Below, piece after piece: positions 25,714-34,034 of a DNA stretch of 64,000 bases. Source of the DNA: CADEDH01 sp965263455. GTDB lineage: Bacteria; Actinomycetota; Acidimicrobiia; Acidimicrobiales; SZUA-35. Below the pieces are notes generated by a model. That model saw only the letters and a list, made by a program, of their open reading frames with translations. It was not told where the DNA came from and ran no database searches. A program made the position numbers and the translations under genes. Every line of letters begins with the position of its first letter. The first letter of the stretch is position 1. The stretch covers positions 124,001 to 188,000 of the forward strand of contig CBDHHN010000004.1 of NCBI GenBank assembly GCA_965263455.1, in the 5' to 3' direction.

Positions 25714-26382
25714 ATGGCCCTATCGGATCGCGCCGCCTGGCTGGCCCGGTGTCTGGGCAGCTCTCCCGCCTCGCCCCTCACCGCCGAGGACGTCGACGCC
25801 GTCCTCGCCGTGGCCACCCACCGGACCGTGGGCCCGGGCGACGTCCTGTTCGGCCGCCACGACGCCGTCGAGCACGTCTTCATCCTGGAGCGGGGCACGG
25901 TGGCGCTGGCCCGCCCCCGGACCGACCGGACCCACCTGTTGCAGATCCTGCGGGCCGGTGACGTCTTCGGCGACGTCGGCCTGTTCCTGGGCCGGACGGC
26001 GCCGGTGGAGGCCATGGCCCTGGACGAGGCCGAGGTGCTGTGCCTGCCCGGCCCCGAACTCCTGCGGCTGGTGACGACCCACCCCCGTCTCGCCGTGCGG
26101 TGGATGGTGTCGATGGCGGCCCGACTGGCCGACACCCAGGACCGACTGGAGGAACTGCTGGCCGGGCCCCTCGACCACCAGCTCGCCGTCCTGATCGGCC
26201 ACAGCACCGACGAGCACGGCCGCGTTCTGGCCACCCAGGAGATGCTGGCCCGGCTCCTCGGGGCCCGGCGGCCGAGCGTGGCCCGAAGCCTGGCCAACCT
26301 GGAGAAGCAGGGTCTGATCCGGCGTCACTACGGCCGGATCGAGGTGCTGGACCCGGCCGGCCTGGTCGCCCTGACCACCTGA
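25714..26382 (+). CDS. Crp/Fnr-family transcriptional regulator
   Basis: A 222-residue regulator. The N-terminal cyclic-nucleotide-binding beta roll (about residues 20-130) contains VGPGDVLFGRHDAVEHVFIL and GDVFGDVGLFLGRTAPVEAM. A dimerisation helix follows, then a winged helix (TQEMLARLLGARRPSVARSL) near the C-terminus. There is no N-terminal cysteine cluster for an Fnr-type iron-sulfur centre. The ligand is unknown: the arginine and serine expected in the cAMP pocket are partly present (RTAPVEA). The ATG at 25714 has GGG just upstream. It is followed at 143 bp by the flavin oxidoreductase, which it may control. Confidence 0.85.
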   Translation: MALSDRAAWLARCLGSSPASPLTAEDVDAVLAVATHRTVGPGDVLFGRHDAVEHVFILERGTVALARPRTDRTHLLQILRAGDVFGDVGLFLGRTAPVEAMALDEAEVLCLPGPELLRLVTTHPRLAVRWMVSMAARLADTQDRLEELLAGPLDHQLAVLIGHSTDEHGRVLATQEMLARLLGARRPSVARSLANLEKQGLIRRHYGRIEVLDPAGLVALTT

Positions 26383-26414
26383 GGACGGCGGTCGGCCACG
26401 CCCGGGACCACCGG

Positions 26415-26445
26415 CCCGAATGTCTGCGTTGTGACAGTCGCGGAC
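26415..26445 (+). promoter_or_regulatory. Possible Crp-type half site upstream of the oxidoreductase
   Basis: The interval contains gttgtgacagtcgcgg. TTGTGA matches one arm of a Crp/Fnr palindrome; the second arm is poor. It is suggestive only because a Crp/Fnr gene lies just upstream. Confidence 0.25.
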
Positions 26446-26525
26446 GGCGGGAACGGCGCTGCGGTTTCCCACTGTGCCGATCCGGTGCAGGGAACCGGAC
26501 GGCCAGGAACACAGGAGGCAGACCG

Positions 26526-27959
26526 ATGAGCAACGAGACCCAGCACCAGGCCGCGCAGACCGACATCACCCGGACCGGCGTCAGCGAGACCGACGTGGTC
26601 GAGACCGACGTGGTCGTGATCGGCATGGGACCGGCGGGTGAGACCGTCGGCGGACGGCTGGCCGAGGCCGGCCTCCACGTCACCGGCATCGAGGGCGGGC
26701 TGGTCGGCGGGGAGTGCCCCTACTGGGGTTGCGTCCCGTCCAAGATGATGATCCGGGCCGCCGACCTCCTGGCCGAGGCCCGCCGAGTGGCCGACCTGGC
26801 CGGATCGGCCACCGTCACCCCGGACTGGGGCCCGGTGGCCCAGCGGATCCGGGACCACGCCACCGACGACTGGGACGACACCGTGGCCGTCGACCGCTTC
26901 ACCGGCAAGGGTGGCCACTTCGTCCGGGGGTACGCCCGCATCGCCGGACCGGGTCTGGTCGAGGTCGAGGGCACCACCTACCGGGCCGCCCGGGGGCTGG
27001 TGATCGCCACCGGGACCCTGGCCGCCGTGCCCCCGATTCCGGGCCTGGCCGACACCCCGTACTGGACCAACCACGACATCGTCGAGGCCAAGGAACTGCC
27101 GGCGTCCCTCGTGGTCCTGGGCGGGGGCGCCATCGGCACCGAGCTGGCCCAGGTCATGGCCCGCTTCGGGGTCCGGGTCGAGATCATCGAGGCCGAGGCC
27201 ACCCTGCTCCCCCGCAACGAACCCGAGGCCGGTCGGGCCCTGGCCGAGGTCTTCGAGGCCGAGGGGATCGCCGTCCACACCGGTCAGCGGGCCTCCTCGG
27301 TGGCCCACGGGGAGTCGGGCTTCTCGGTCTCGCTGGCCGACGGGACCACGGTCACCGGCGAGCGGCTGCTGGTAGCCACCGGCCGCCGCACCTTCCTCGA
27401 CGAGCTGGGGGTGGCCAATCTCGGCATCACCCCGGACGGACCGTTCCTGACCGTCGACGGCCGCCAACGGGTGGCCGACGGCGTGTGGGCCGTGGGCGAC
27501 ATCGCCGGCGAGGGCCTGTTCACCCACCTCGCCACCCGCCAAGGCGAGATCGCGGCCGACGACATCCTGGGCCACGATCCGGCCGCCCTCAACCTGGCCG
27601 CTCTGCCCGCCGTGACCTTCACCGATCCCGAGGTCGGAGCGGTCGGCCTGACCGAGGCCCAGGCCCGGTCCGAGGGCCGCACGGTGGCGGTGGCGGTCAA
27701 GCCGGTGGCCCACACCGCCCGGGGTTGGCTCCACGCCACCGGCAACGAGGGCTTCATCAAGCTGGTGGCCGACCTCGACCTCGGGATCCTGGTCGGCGCC
27801 ACCTCGATGGGCCCGGTCGGAGGCGAGGTGCTCGGCCTACTGACCCTGGCCGTCCACGCCCGGATCCCCCTCGAGACGCTCCGGTCGATGATCTACGCCT
27901 ACCCCACCTTCCACAAGGGGGTCGAGGACGCCCTGAACGATCTCCCGGCGGGCTCGTAG
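26526..27959 (+). CDS. FAD/NAD(P)-dependent disulfide-oxidoreductase family protein
   Basis: A class I pyridine nucleotide-disulfide oxidoreductase of 477 residues. The FAD-binding GMGPAGE lies at 33-39 and the redox-active CPYWGC at 64-69. The NAD(P) site is GGGAIGTELAQ, the second FAD motif WAVGDIAGEG, and a dimerisation domain ends the protein. The C-terminal catalytic HxHPT of dihydrolipoamide dehydrogenase is replaced by YAYPT (Y457, Y459), as in SthA- or MerA-like relatives. No extra C-terminal cysteine pair is present, so mercuric reductase is unlikely. The ATG has a near-perfect AGGAGG 7 nt upstream. The substrate is unknown. Confidence 0.85.
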   Translation: MSNETQHQAAQTDITRTGVSETDVVETDVVVIGMGPAGETVGGRLAEAGLHVTGIEGGLVGGECPYWGCVPSKMMIRAADLLAEARRVADLAGSATVTPDWGPVAQRIRDHATDDWDDTVAVDRFTGKGGHFVRGYARIAGPGLVEVEGTTYRAARGLVIATGTLAAVPPIPGLADTPYWTNHDIVEAKELPASLVVLGGGAIGTELAQVMARFGVRVEIIEAEATLLPRNEPEAGRALAEVFEAEGIAVHTGQRASSVAHGESGFSVSLADGTTVTGERLLVATGRRTFLDELGVANLGITPDGPFLTVDGRQRVADGVWAVGDIAGEGLFTHLATRQGEIAADDILGHDPAALNLAALPAVTFTDPEVGAVGLTEAQARSEGRTVAVAVKPVAHTARGWLHATGNEGFIKLVADLDLGILVGATSMGPVGGEVLGLLTLAVHARIPLETLRSMIYAYPTFHKGVEDALNDLPAGS

Positions 27960-27967
27960 CGGTCGGT

Positions 27968-28005
27968 CGCCGGGGGTGGGCCGTCGTCACGGCCCGCTCC
28001 CGGCG
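27968..28005. terminator. Two-tier hairpin between the oxidoreductase and comEC
   Basis: The outer stem is CGCCGGG/CCCGGCG (7 bp). The inner stem is GGGCCGT/ACGGCCC (7 bp) around the loop CGTC, with a 3x3 internal loop between. It starts 8 bp after the oxidoreductase stop and includes the comEC stop codon (27987-27989). Confidence 0.55.
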
Positions 28006-29942
28006 TCGATCTCCACCGTCAGGCGAGAGGGACTCGACGGCTCGATCAACAGAACGTGGTGACCGGTGGTCACGGTCAGCGGTCCGGTGACGCGGTGGGC
28101 TCCCACGATCCGGTGCTGCGGTGGACCGACGAGGCGACCGGTCGCCACAAGGTCGGTCACGGCCCGGGCCAGCTGGGCGCCCGGGCCGTGACCCGCGACC
28201 GCCACCACCAGGTCGACGCGGTCGATGCGGGCCTCGACCAGGGCGTCGAGCAACCGCCGGTCGGCGTCGGCCGACACCACCAGCACCGACGGCCTCTCGC
28301 CGTCCGGACCCGACGGGTACCAGAGCCCGCCGCCGTCCAGGGCACCCGGTTGGAGGGGGGCGGCGGGAGCAGCCAGAGCGAGGGCGGCCACCGCCAGCAC
28401 CGTCACCGCCAACCCCGCCACCCGGATCCCTCCGGCGCCGGGACGGCCGAGTTCGCCGTGGTGATGGGTCCGGTCCGGGGCGCCGGGGCCGACGCCATGT
28501 CGGCGGGACCGGGCGACGACCCAGCCCAGGCCGAGCACCGCCCCCACCGCGGTGCCGATCAGCAGGGACCGGCCGCCGAGCACCGGCAACGGCAATCGCA
28601 GGGCCCAACCGGCAACGGCGTCCAGCCACCACAGCGGGACCCGGACCGGGGCCTGGAGCCAACCGTCCACGGGAGCCGGGGCCAGCCCCGCAACCACCCC
28701 GACGGTCAGACCCCACACCATCACCAGCCCGGCGGCCGGGCCGGCCACCAGGTTGGCCGGGACGGCGGCCACGGGCACCGAGCCGAACCGGTGCACCAGC
28801 AACGGCGACACCCCGATCTGGGCGGCCACGGTGACGGCCAGAGCCGGTCGCAGCCAGGTCGGCACCGGCAACCGGTCGCTGAGCGGAGGGACGCCGACGA
28901 CGATGGCGGCCGAGGCCGCCACCGACAGCTGGAACCCCACGGCGTGGACCAGGAAGGGGTCGGCCACGATCAGCAGGGCCACGGCGGCCGCCAGGGGCCG
29001 CAGCCCCTCGGCCTCCCGCCCGGTGGCGGCGGCCCAGGCCGACAGTCCGGCCATGGTGGTGGCCCGCAACACCGAGGGCTCCAGTCTGGTGGCGAGAGCG
29101 AACCCGACGAGCACCAGCCCGGTTACGACGAGCCGGGACCGACGACCGATCAGGGACAGGGCGGGGGCCACCACGGCCAAGACGAACGCCACGTTCTGCC
29201 CGGAAACGGCCAGAAGGTGGCTCATGCCGGCGGCCCGGAACCGGGCCCGCTGGGCCGGGGCCTGGTCGCGGTCCTCGCCCACGACGAGACCGAGGTACAG
29301 GGCCCGCTGGTCCGGGGCCAGGGGTTCGGCCCCGGCCGTGATCCGGCCCCGCACCCACTCCACCACGGCCCGCCCCGGTCCCGGGCCCGACCGGGGTGAG
29401 ACCTCCCTCACCACCAGCTCGCCCAGCAGGTGTCTCGACCGGGTCCACGACGAGGGGGCCAGCGGCTGCAACCGCCCGGTGACATCGAGTCGGTCGCCAA
29501 CCCCGGCGGCGGCCAACCGGTGTCCGGCTGGACCGAAGGCCACGGCCTGGACCCTTCGGCCATCGGGCAGGCGGACCACGGCCCGCCGACCCCAGCCCAG
29601 TGGTTCGGCCTCGTCGACCAGCGCGACGGGCCCGGACCACGGCCCCGCCTCCACCGGGACGAAGCGGGCCTCGGCCCGTTGAGCCGACACCGCGGCCACC
29701 AGGCCTGCGGCCAGCACCACCGGCAGGGGTCGGCGGACGGCGACGGCGGCGGCCACGGCGATCACGGCCACCGCCGGGTGGATCGTCGGCACGGGACCGG
29801 GAGCGATCACGGCGGCAATCCAGACCACGGCGGCCACCGAGACGGCCTGGGCCGCGGTCAGGGCCCGGGCCTCCGACGGTCGGTCCCGCACCCGACCGTA
29901 CGCCTCCGGGCCCGGCTCGCGCCCCGCCCGGGGCCCGGTCAC
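27987..29942 (-). CDS. comEC: ComEC/Rec2-family DNA uptake channel protein, C-terminal domain degenerate
   Basis: ComEC forms the inner-membrane channel for single-stranded DNA in natural transformation. The 651-residue protein has N-terminal membrane spans and an OB-like DUF4131 part (VGDRLDVTGRL). The Competence domain contains HLLAVSGQNVAFV, then many membrane spans. The last 130 residues should be a metallo-beta-lactamase-like nuclease but keep no HxHxDH: only ADADRRLLDALVEARIDRV and VAVAGHGPG are seen. The protein is about 100 residues shorter than full-length versions. The GTG start overlaps the comEA stop (GTGA). Confidence 0.88.
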   Translation of the reverse strand: MTGPRAGREPGPEAYGRVRDRPSEARALTAAQAVSVAAVVWIAAVIAPGPVPTIHPAVAVIAVAAAVAVRRPLPVVLAAGLVAAVSAQRAEARFVPVEAGPWSGPVALVDEAEPLGWGRRAVVRLPDGRRVQAVAFGPAGHRLAAAGVGDRLDVTGRLQPLAPSSWTRSRHLLGELVVREVSPRSGPGPGRAVVEWVRGRITAGAEPLAPDQRALYLGLVVGEDRDQAPAQRARFRAAGMSHLLAVSGQNVAFVLAVVAPALSLIGRRSRLVVTGLVLVGFALATRLEPSVLRATTMAGLSAWAAATGREAEGLRPLAAAVALLIVADPFLVHAVGFQLSVAASAAIVVGVPPLSDRLPVPTWLRPALAVTVAAQIGVSPLLVHRFGSVPVAAVPANLVAGPAAGLVMVWGLTVGVVAGLAPAPVDGWLQAPVRVPLWWLDAVAGWALRLPLPVLGGRSLLIGTAVGAVLGLGWVVARSRRHGVGPGAPDRTHHHGELGRPGAGGIRVAGLAVTVLAVAALALAAPAAPLQPGALDGGGLWYPSGPDGERPSVLVVSADADRRLLDALVEARIDRVDLVVAVAGHGPGAQLARAVTDLVATGRLVGPPQHRIVGAHRVTGPLTVTTGHHVLLIEPSSPSRLTVEIDAGSGP

Positions 29943-31015
29943 ACCGTCACCTGGTCGACGAGGCGATCGAGGGTCACGGGACCGATGCCGGGCACGTCGA
30001 GCAGTTCGTCGACCGAGGTGAACCCGCCCACCTCCTCCCGATGCCGAATGATGGCGGCGGCCAGGGCGGGGCCGATGCCGTGCAGGGTCCGGAGCTCGTC
30101 GGCGTCGGCCCGGTTGAGGTCGACGGGGGGTCGGTCAGGGGTACCCGAGCCCGGGGCCGCCCCGGTTCCGGTCGGTTCGACCACCGGGGGCGGGGCGGCC
30201 ACCACCCCGTCGGGGTGGTGGACCTCCTCGTCGGCAACCGGTACCCGGACCTGCATGCCGTCCGCCACCGGCGCGGCCAGGTTGAGCCGGTGGACCTCGG
30301 CCTCGTCCGTGGGTCCTCCGGCGGCGGCCACGGCGTCGGCCAGCCGGTCGCCGGGCCGCAGGGTCACCACCCCGGGCCGGGCCACGGCCCCGGCCACATG
30401 GACCAGGACGACCTCAGGCTCGGCCCCGGCCCCGGACCCGGACTCGGCCCCGGACCCGGACCGGCCACCGGGAACCCCGGGCCCGATGTCCGGCGCCGAC
30501 GATCCGGTCGCGGCCGGTCCCGTCGAGGGCCCGGCTCCCCCGGTCGGAGCCGGGGCGTCGGGCCCGATGGTGGTGCTCGCCGACCCGGACCGCGGGATCA
30601 GGTCGACCGGATCGGCGACCGGCGGCGGACGCCCCAGCCACCAGCCCCCGAGCAGAGCGGCGGCCACGATGAGCGCGGTGGCGGTCGAGGCCACCGGTCG
30701 ATCGAGCACGGCGTCGAGCCGGAGGCGGGCCTGATCGAGCAGTGAGCCCATGCGCAGGTCGCCCCCCGACCCATCCCACAGCCCATACCGCGCGCCGTTC
30801 GGCGGCGTGTCGGCCAGGGCGAGGTCGCCTTGGGGTGTGGCGTCCCGGGCGCGGCCGGGATCCCGGCCCGGGGCCGGTGGGGGGAACGAATCCGGCCCGG
30901 GATCCGGCCCGGGAGCGGTGCCCGGCTCGGACTCGTGCCCGGGGTCGGGGGCCGAGGGACGGCGGGGACGGCCGGGCCCGGCGGACGCCGGATGGTGACG
31001 CAGGGGCGGGGCCAT
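29939..31015 (-). CDS. comEA: ComEA-like DNA-binding protein (SLBB plus helix-hairpin-helix)
   Basis: ComEA binds incoming duplex DNA outside the membrane and hands it to ComEC. The 358-residue product has a long Pro-rich N-terminus (about 120 residues) and one membrane span (ATALIVAAALLGGWWLG). A disordered Gly/Ser/Pro linker precedes an SLBB domain (VHVAGAVARPGVVTLRPG). The C-terminal helix-hairpin-helix domain reads VDLNRADADELRTLHGIG and VPGIGPVTLDRLVDQV. The usual ComEA is about 200-300 residues, so the N-terminal extension is unusual, but AGGAAGG lies 7 nt before this ATG. It is coupled to comEC. Confidence 0.9.
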   Translation of the reverse strand: MAPPLRHHPASAGPGRPRRPSAPDPGHESEPGTAPGPDPGPDSFPPPAPGRDPGRARDATPQGDLALADTPPNGARYGLWDGSGGDLRMGSLLDQARLRLDAVLDRPVASTATALIVAAALLGGWWLGRPPPVADPVDLIPRSGSASTTIGPDAPAPTGGAGPSTGPAATGSSAPDIGPGVPGGRSGSGAESGSGAGAEPEVVLVHVAGAVARPGVVTLRPGDRLADAVAAAGGPTDEAEVHRLNLAAPVADGMQVRVPVADEEVHHPDGVVAAPPPVVEPTGTGAAPGSGTPDRPPVDLNRADADELRTLHGIGPALAAAIIRHREEVGGFTSVDELLDVPGIGPVTLDRLVDQVTV

Positions 31016-31147
31016 GCGACGCCCTTCCTGTGGGAGGACCGAAGGAGGGAAGCGTCGAGATGGTGAGGCGACCCCAACCCCGGTCGGGGTCGGTCGCGAT
31101 GGGGCTCAGGCTAGCGGTGGCGGGGCGGGCCGGGACGGCGGCCCCGC

Positions 31148-31864
31148 TCAGAACAGGCGGCTCGACAGCTTCCGGCGCCAGTCGGCGGCCGCCGCCGGAT
31201 CGCCCACCGTGAGCTCCTCCAGCAGGGTGAGGAACTCGGTCCGGGCCTCGTCGTCACCCTTGACACGGTCGAGCAGCTCGCCCAGCCGGCTCCCGATCCG
31301 GTCCCGTTCCTGGGCCGGCAGGGCCCCGGCCCGGGCCGCCTCCAGCACGGCCTCGACCTCGGCGTCGACCGGGACCGGGGCCAGCACCTCGGCCGCCTCG
31401 GTCGACCGGCCCTGGTCGATGAGCCACAGGGCCAGGGTCAGCGCCGCCGGCTTGTGGGCGGGATCGAGCTCGAGAGCCCGCCGGAGCGACGCTTCGTCGC
31501 CCGCCGCCACCAGGGCGTCGAGTTCGGCCTGGTTCCCGTCGACGATCAGTGAGTCCACGAACTCGCGGACCTCGTGCTCGGGCTTGGCCCCGACGAAGCC
31601 GTTGACCACCTGCCCGTTGGCCAGGGCGTAGACGGCCGGGATCGACTGGACCCGGAAGGCGGCCGACGCCTGCGGGTTCTCGTCGACGTTGATCTTGGCC
31701 AGCACCACCTTGCCGTTGGTGTCGGCCACCACCTTCTCGATGATGGGCCCCAGCGTCTTGCACGGGCCACACCAGGGCGCCCAGAGGTCGACCACGACCG
31801 GCGTGGTCATCGACCGCTGCAGGACGTCGGCCTCGAAACTTGCGTCGGTCACGTCGAGATACAT
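31148..31864 (-). CDS. Thioredoxin-TPR co-chaperone, YbbN-like
   Basis: The 238-residue product has an N-terminal thioredoxin domain (residues 1-105) with the active site WAPWCGPCK near residue 30 and the cis-proline loop VQSIPAVYAL. A C-terminal TPR-like helical part follows (AELDALVAAGDEASLRRALE, PAHKPAALTLALWLI). This is the CnoX/YbbN architecture of holdase-type redox chaperones. Many Gram-negative YbbN proteins have lost the CxxC, but it is intact here, so disulfide activity is possible. The ATG follows TAGCGT by 7 nt. An upstream in-frame GTG (31873) would overlap the -10. Confidence 0.9.
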   Translation of the reverse strand: MYLDVTDASFEADVLQRSMTTPVVVDLWAPWCGPCKTLGPIIEKVVADTNGKVVLAKINVDENPQASAAFRVQSIPAVYALANGQVVNGFVGAKPEHEVREFVDSLIVDGNQAELDALVAAGDEASLRRALELDPAHKPAALTLALWLIDQGRSTEAAEVLAPVPVDAEVEAVLEAARAGALPAQERDRIGSRLGELLDRVKGDDEARTEFLTLLEELTVGDPAAAADWRRKLSSRLF

Positions 31865-31871
31865 CGATCTC

Positions 31872-31877
31872 ACGCTA
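31872..31877 (-). promoter_or_regulatory. -10 hexamer for leaderless thioredoxin-TPR transcript
   Basis: TAGCGT on the minus strand, 7 nt before the ATG at 31864. Confidence 0.5.
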
Positions 31878-31958
31878 CCGGCTGGGCCGGTCGGCACACC
31901 CACGGGTAGGTTGCTCGCAGGCCGACGGGTCGTACGACGAGACACGGGGAGTCCCAGC

Positions 31959-32972
31959 ATGAAGGTCGATGGTGGTTTCGGGTTCGGATCGGGATTGGGT
32001 GGGGCCATCGAGTCGGCCCAGGCCCAGGAGGCCCAGGGGTATGACGGCTTCTGGACGGCCGAGACCAGCCACGACCCGTTCCTCCCCCTGCTGCTGGCGG
32101 CCGAGCACACGACGTCGATCGAGCTGGGCACGTCGATCGCCGTGGCCTTCGCCCGCAACCCCATGACGCTGGCCAACACCGCCTACGACCTCCAGGCCTA
32201 CAGCGGCCGCTTCATCCTCGGGCTCGGCTCCCAGATCAAGCCCCACATCACCAAGCGGTTCTCGATGGAGTGGTCGAAGCCGGCGGCCCGCATGCGGGAG
32301 ATGGTGCTGGCCATCCGGGCCATCTGGGACACCTGGAACAACGGCACCAAGCTCGACTTCCGGGGCGACTTCTACACCCACACCCTGATGACCCCGTTCT
32401 TCGATCCCGGCCCAAACCCCAACGGCGACCCCAAGATCTTCCTGGCCGGTGTCGGGCCCCTCATGACCGAGGTGGCGGGCGAGGTGTGCGACGGCTTCAT
32501 CTGCCACGGCTTCACCACCGAGAAGTTCCTGCGGGAGGTGACCATCCCGGCCCTGGAGCGGGGCCGGGCCAAGGCGGGCAAGACCATGGAGGGATTCGAG
32601 ATCGTGGGCCCCTCGTTCGTGGTCACCGGCAACGACGAGGACGAGACCGGTCAGGCGGCGGCCGCCGTCCGCCAACAGATCTCGTTCTACGGTTCGACCC
32701 CGGCCTACCGGCCCGTGCTCGACATCCACGGCTGGGGTGGCCTCCAGGACGAGCTCAACACCATGTCCAAGCAGGGCCGGTGGCAGGAGATGGGCGACCT
32801 GGTCGACGACGAGATCCTCAACACCTTCGCCGTGGTCGGCGAGCCCGAGGCCGTCGCCCCCGAGCTGCATCGCCGCTACGGCGACTGCGTCCAGCGGATC
32901 AGCTTCTACACCCCCTACAAGTCGGATCCCGACCGGTGGGCCAAGGTGATGGCGGCGCTGAAGGCGGCCTGA
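31959..32972 (+). CDS. LLM-class F420-dependent oxidoreductase
   Basis: A 337-residue luciferase-like TIM-barrel protein. MKVDGGFGFGSGLGGAIESA, GYDGFWTAETSHDPFLPLLL, ELGTSIAVAFARNPM, GRFILGLGSQI and WDTWNNGTKLDFRG match the actinobacterial F420-dependent class (TIGR03617-like). F420H2 rather than FMN is therefore the likelier cofactor, and the substrate is unknown. TAGGTT at 31905-31910 and GGGGAG before the ATG give a promoter and ribosome site with a normal leader. It is divergent from the thioredoxin-TPR gene. Confidence 0.88.
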   Translation: MKVDGGFGFGSGLGGAIESAQAQEAQGYDGFWTAETSHDPFLPLLLAAEHTTSIELGTSIAVAFARNPMTLANTAYDLQAYSGRFILGLGSQIKPHITKRFSMEWSKPAARMREMVLAIRAIWDTWNNGTKLDFRGDFYTHTLMTPFFDPGPNPNGDPKIFLAGVGPLMTEVAGEVCDGFICHGFTTEKFLREVTIPALERGRAKAGKTMEGFEIVGPSFVVTGNDEDETGQAAAAVRQQISFYGSTPAYRPVLDIHGWGGLQDELNTMSKQGRWQEMGDLVDDEILNTFAVVGEPEAVAPELHRRYGDCVQRISFYTPYKSDPDRWAKVMAALKAA

Positions 32973-33010
32973 CCGGGCCCGACGGTCCGAGGTCGGGACC
33001 CGGCCCCGAG

Positions 33011-33016
33011 TAGCGT
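33011..33016 (+). promoter_or_regulatory. -10 hexamer for leaderless radical SAM gene
   Basis: TAGCGT, 6 nt before the ATG at 33023. It lies only 38 bp downstream of the preceding stop codon. Confidence 0.5.
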
Positions 33017-33022
33017 GGACCA

Positions 33023-33973
33023 ATGGCCCGGATCCTCCTCGTCCATCCCCTGCTGCTGGCCGAACAGCCGGCGGAGCGGGAGGCGGCCAGCCCCTACTTC
33101 CCCCTCGGGGTCCTGTCGCTGGCAGCCTGGGTCCGGGAGCGGGGCCACGAGGTGGCGGTCTACGACGGCACCTTCGAGCCCGACCGGTCGTCGTTCGACC
33201 GGCGCCTGGCCTCGGTCGCACCCGACGTCGTCGGCCTGTCGTGCCTGCTCCCGACCCGCGCCGCCGCCCTGGACCTCGCCGCCCGGGCCCGAGCGGCCGG
33301 GGCCCTGGTGGTGGCCGGCGGCCCCGATCCCACCGCCGACCCCGAGCCGTATCTGACCGGCGGCGCCGTCGACGTCGTGGTCCACCACGAGGGTGAGCAG
33401 ACCATCACCGCCCTGCTCGATCGGATCGACGCCGGGACCCTGCGGGGCGCGGTGTCCCGGGCCGAGGCCACCGACGCCGCCGGATCGGGACCCCTCGGGA
33501 TCGAGGACCTGACCGACGAGCCCGGGGTGGCGTTCGCCAGCGGTGGCCGCATCGTGGTCACCGCGGCCCGAGCGCCGCTGGACGACCTCGACGCCCTCCC
33601 CGACCCAGCCCGCGATCTGATCGATCTCGACCGCTACCTGGAGGCATGGGAGGCCACGGCCGGCTACCGGTCGGCCACGGTCGTGGTGTCCCGGGGCTGC
33701 CCCCGCGACTGCCGGTGGTGCGCCGCCGGAGTGCACGGGCCCGGCTTCCGTCAGCGGAGCCCGGAGTCGGTGGCGGCCGAGGTGGCCCGCCTGCGGGACA
33801 CCTACGACATCGACCGGCTCCGGCTGGTCGACGACGTCGAGGCCATGGACGGCGACTGGTTCGAGCGGTGGGCAGGCGACCTCGAGGCCCGAGGGGCCAC
33901 CATCGGCTTCGAAGCGCTCGACCGGTTGGAGCGGACCGACCTGCCGCTGTTCGATCCGGCCCATCCGCTCTGA
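33023..33973 (+). CDS. Cobalamin-binding radical SAM protein, short form
   Basis: The 316-residue product has an N-terminal B12-binding Rossmann domain (about residues 1-140: ILLVHPLLLAEQP, FPLGVLSLAAWVRERGHEV, DVVGLSCLLPTRAAA, GGPDPTADPE, VDVVVHHEGEQT). The radical SAM iron-sulfur motif CPRDCRWC follows at about residue 230. Only about 80 residues come after the motif, roughly half of the usual radical SAM barrel (RLRLVDDVEAMDGDWFE). No continuation is seen in other frames downstream. B12-radical SAM enzymes methylate or rearrange unactivated carbon or cyclise tetrapyrroles. The target here is unknown. Confidence 0.75.
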   Translation: MARILLVHPLLLAEQPAEREAASPYFPLGVLSLAAWVRERGHEVAVYDGTFEPDRSSFDRRLASVAPDVVGLSCLLPTRAAALDLAARARAAGALVVAGGPDPTADPEPYLTGGAVDVVVHHEGEQTITALLDRIDAGTLRGAVSRAEATDAAGSGPLGIEDLTDEPGVAFASGGRIVVTAARAPLDDLDALPDPARDLIDLDRYLEAWEATAGYRSATVVVSRGCPRDCRWCAAGVHGPGFRQRSPESVAAEVARLRDTYDIDRLRLVDDVEAMDGDWFERWAGDLEARGATIGFEALDRLERTDLPLFDPAHPL

Positions 33974-34034
33974 GCCAAGCGCAACGCCAGACTCCCCACC
34001 GTGAGTGAGGATCCCCACGCACCGCCTCGGCCCG

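Noticed and set aside
26526..27959. Mercuric reductase
   Set aside because: There is no C-terminal cysteine pair, no N-terminal HMA domain and no mer genes nearby.
33974..34034. Missing second half of the radical SAM protein through a frameshift
   Set aside because: None of the three frames downstream encodes anything like the rest of a radical SAM barrel, so the short C-terminus appears genuine.
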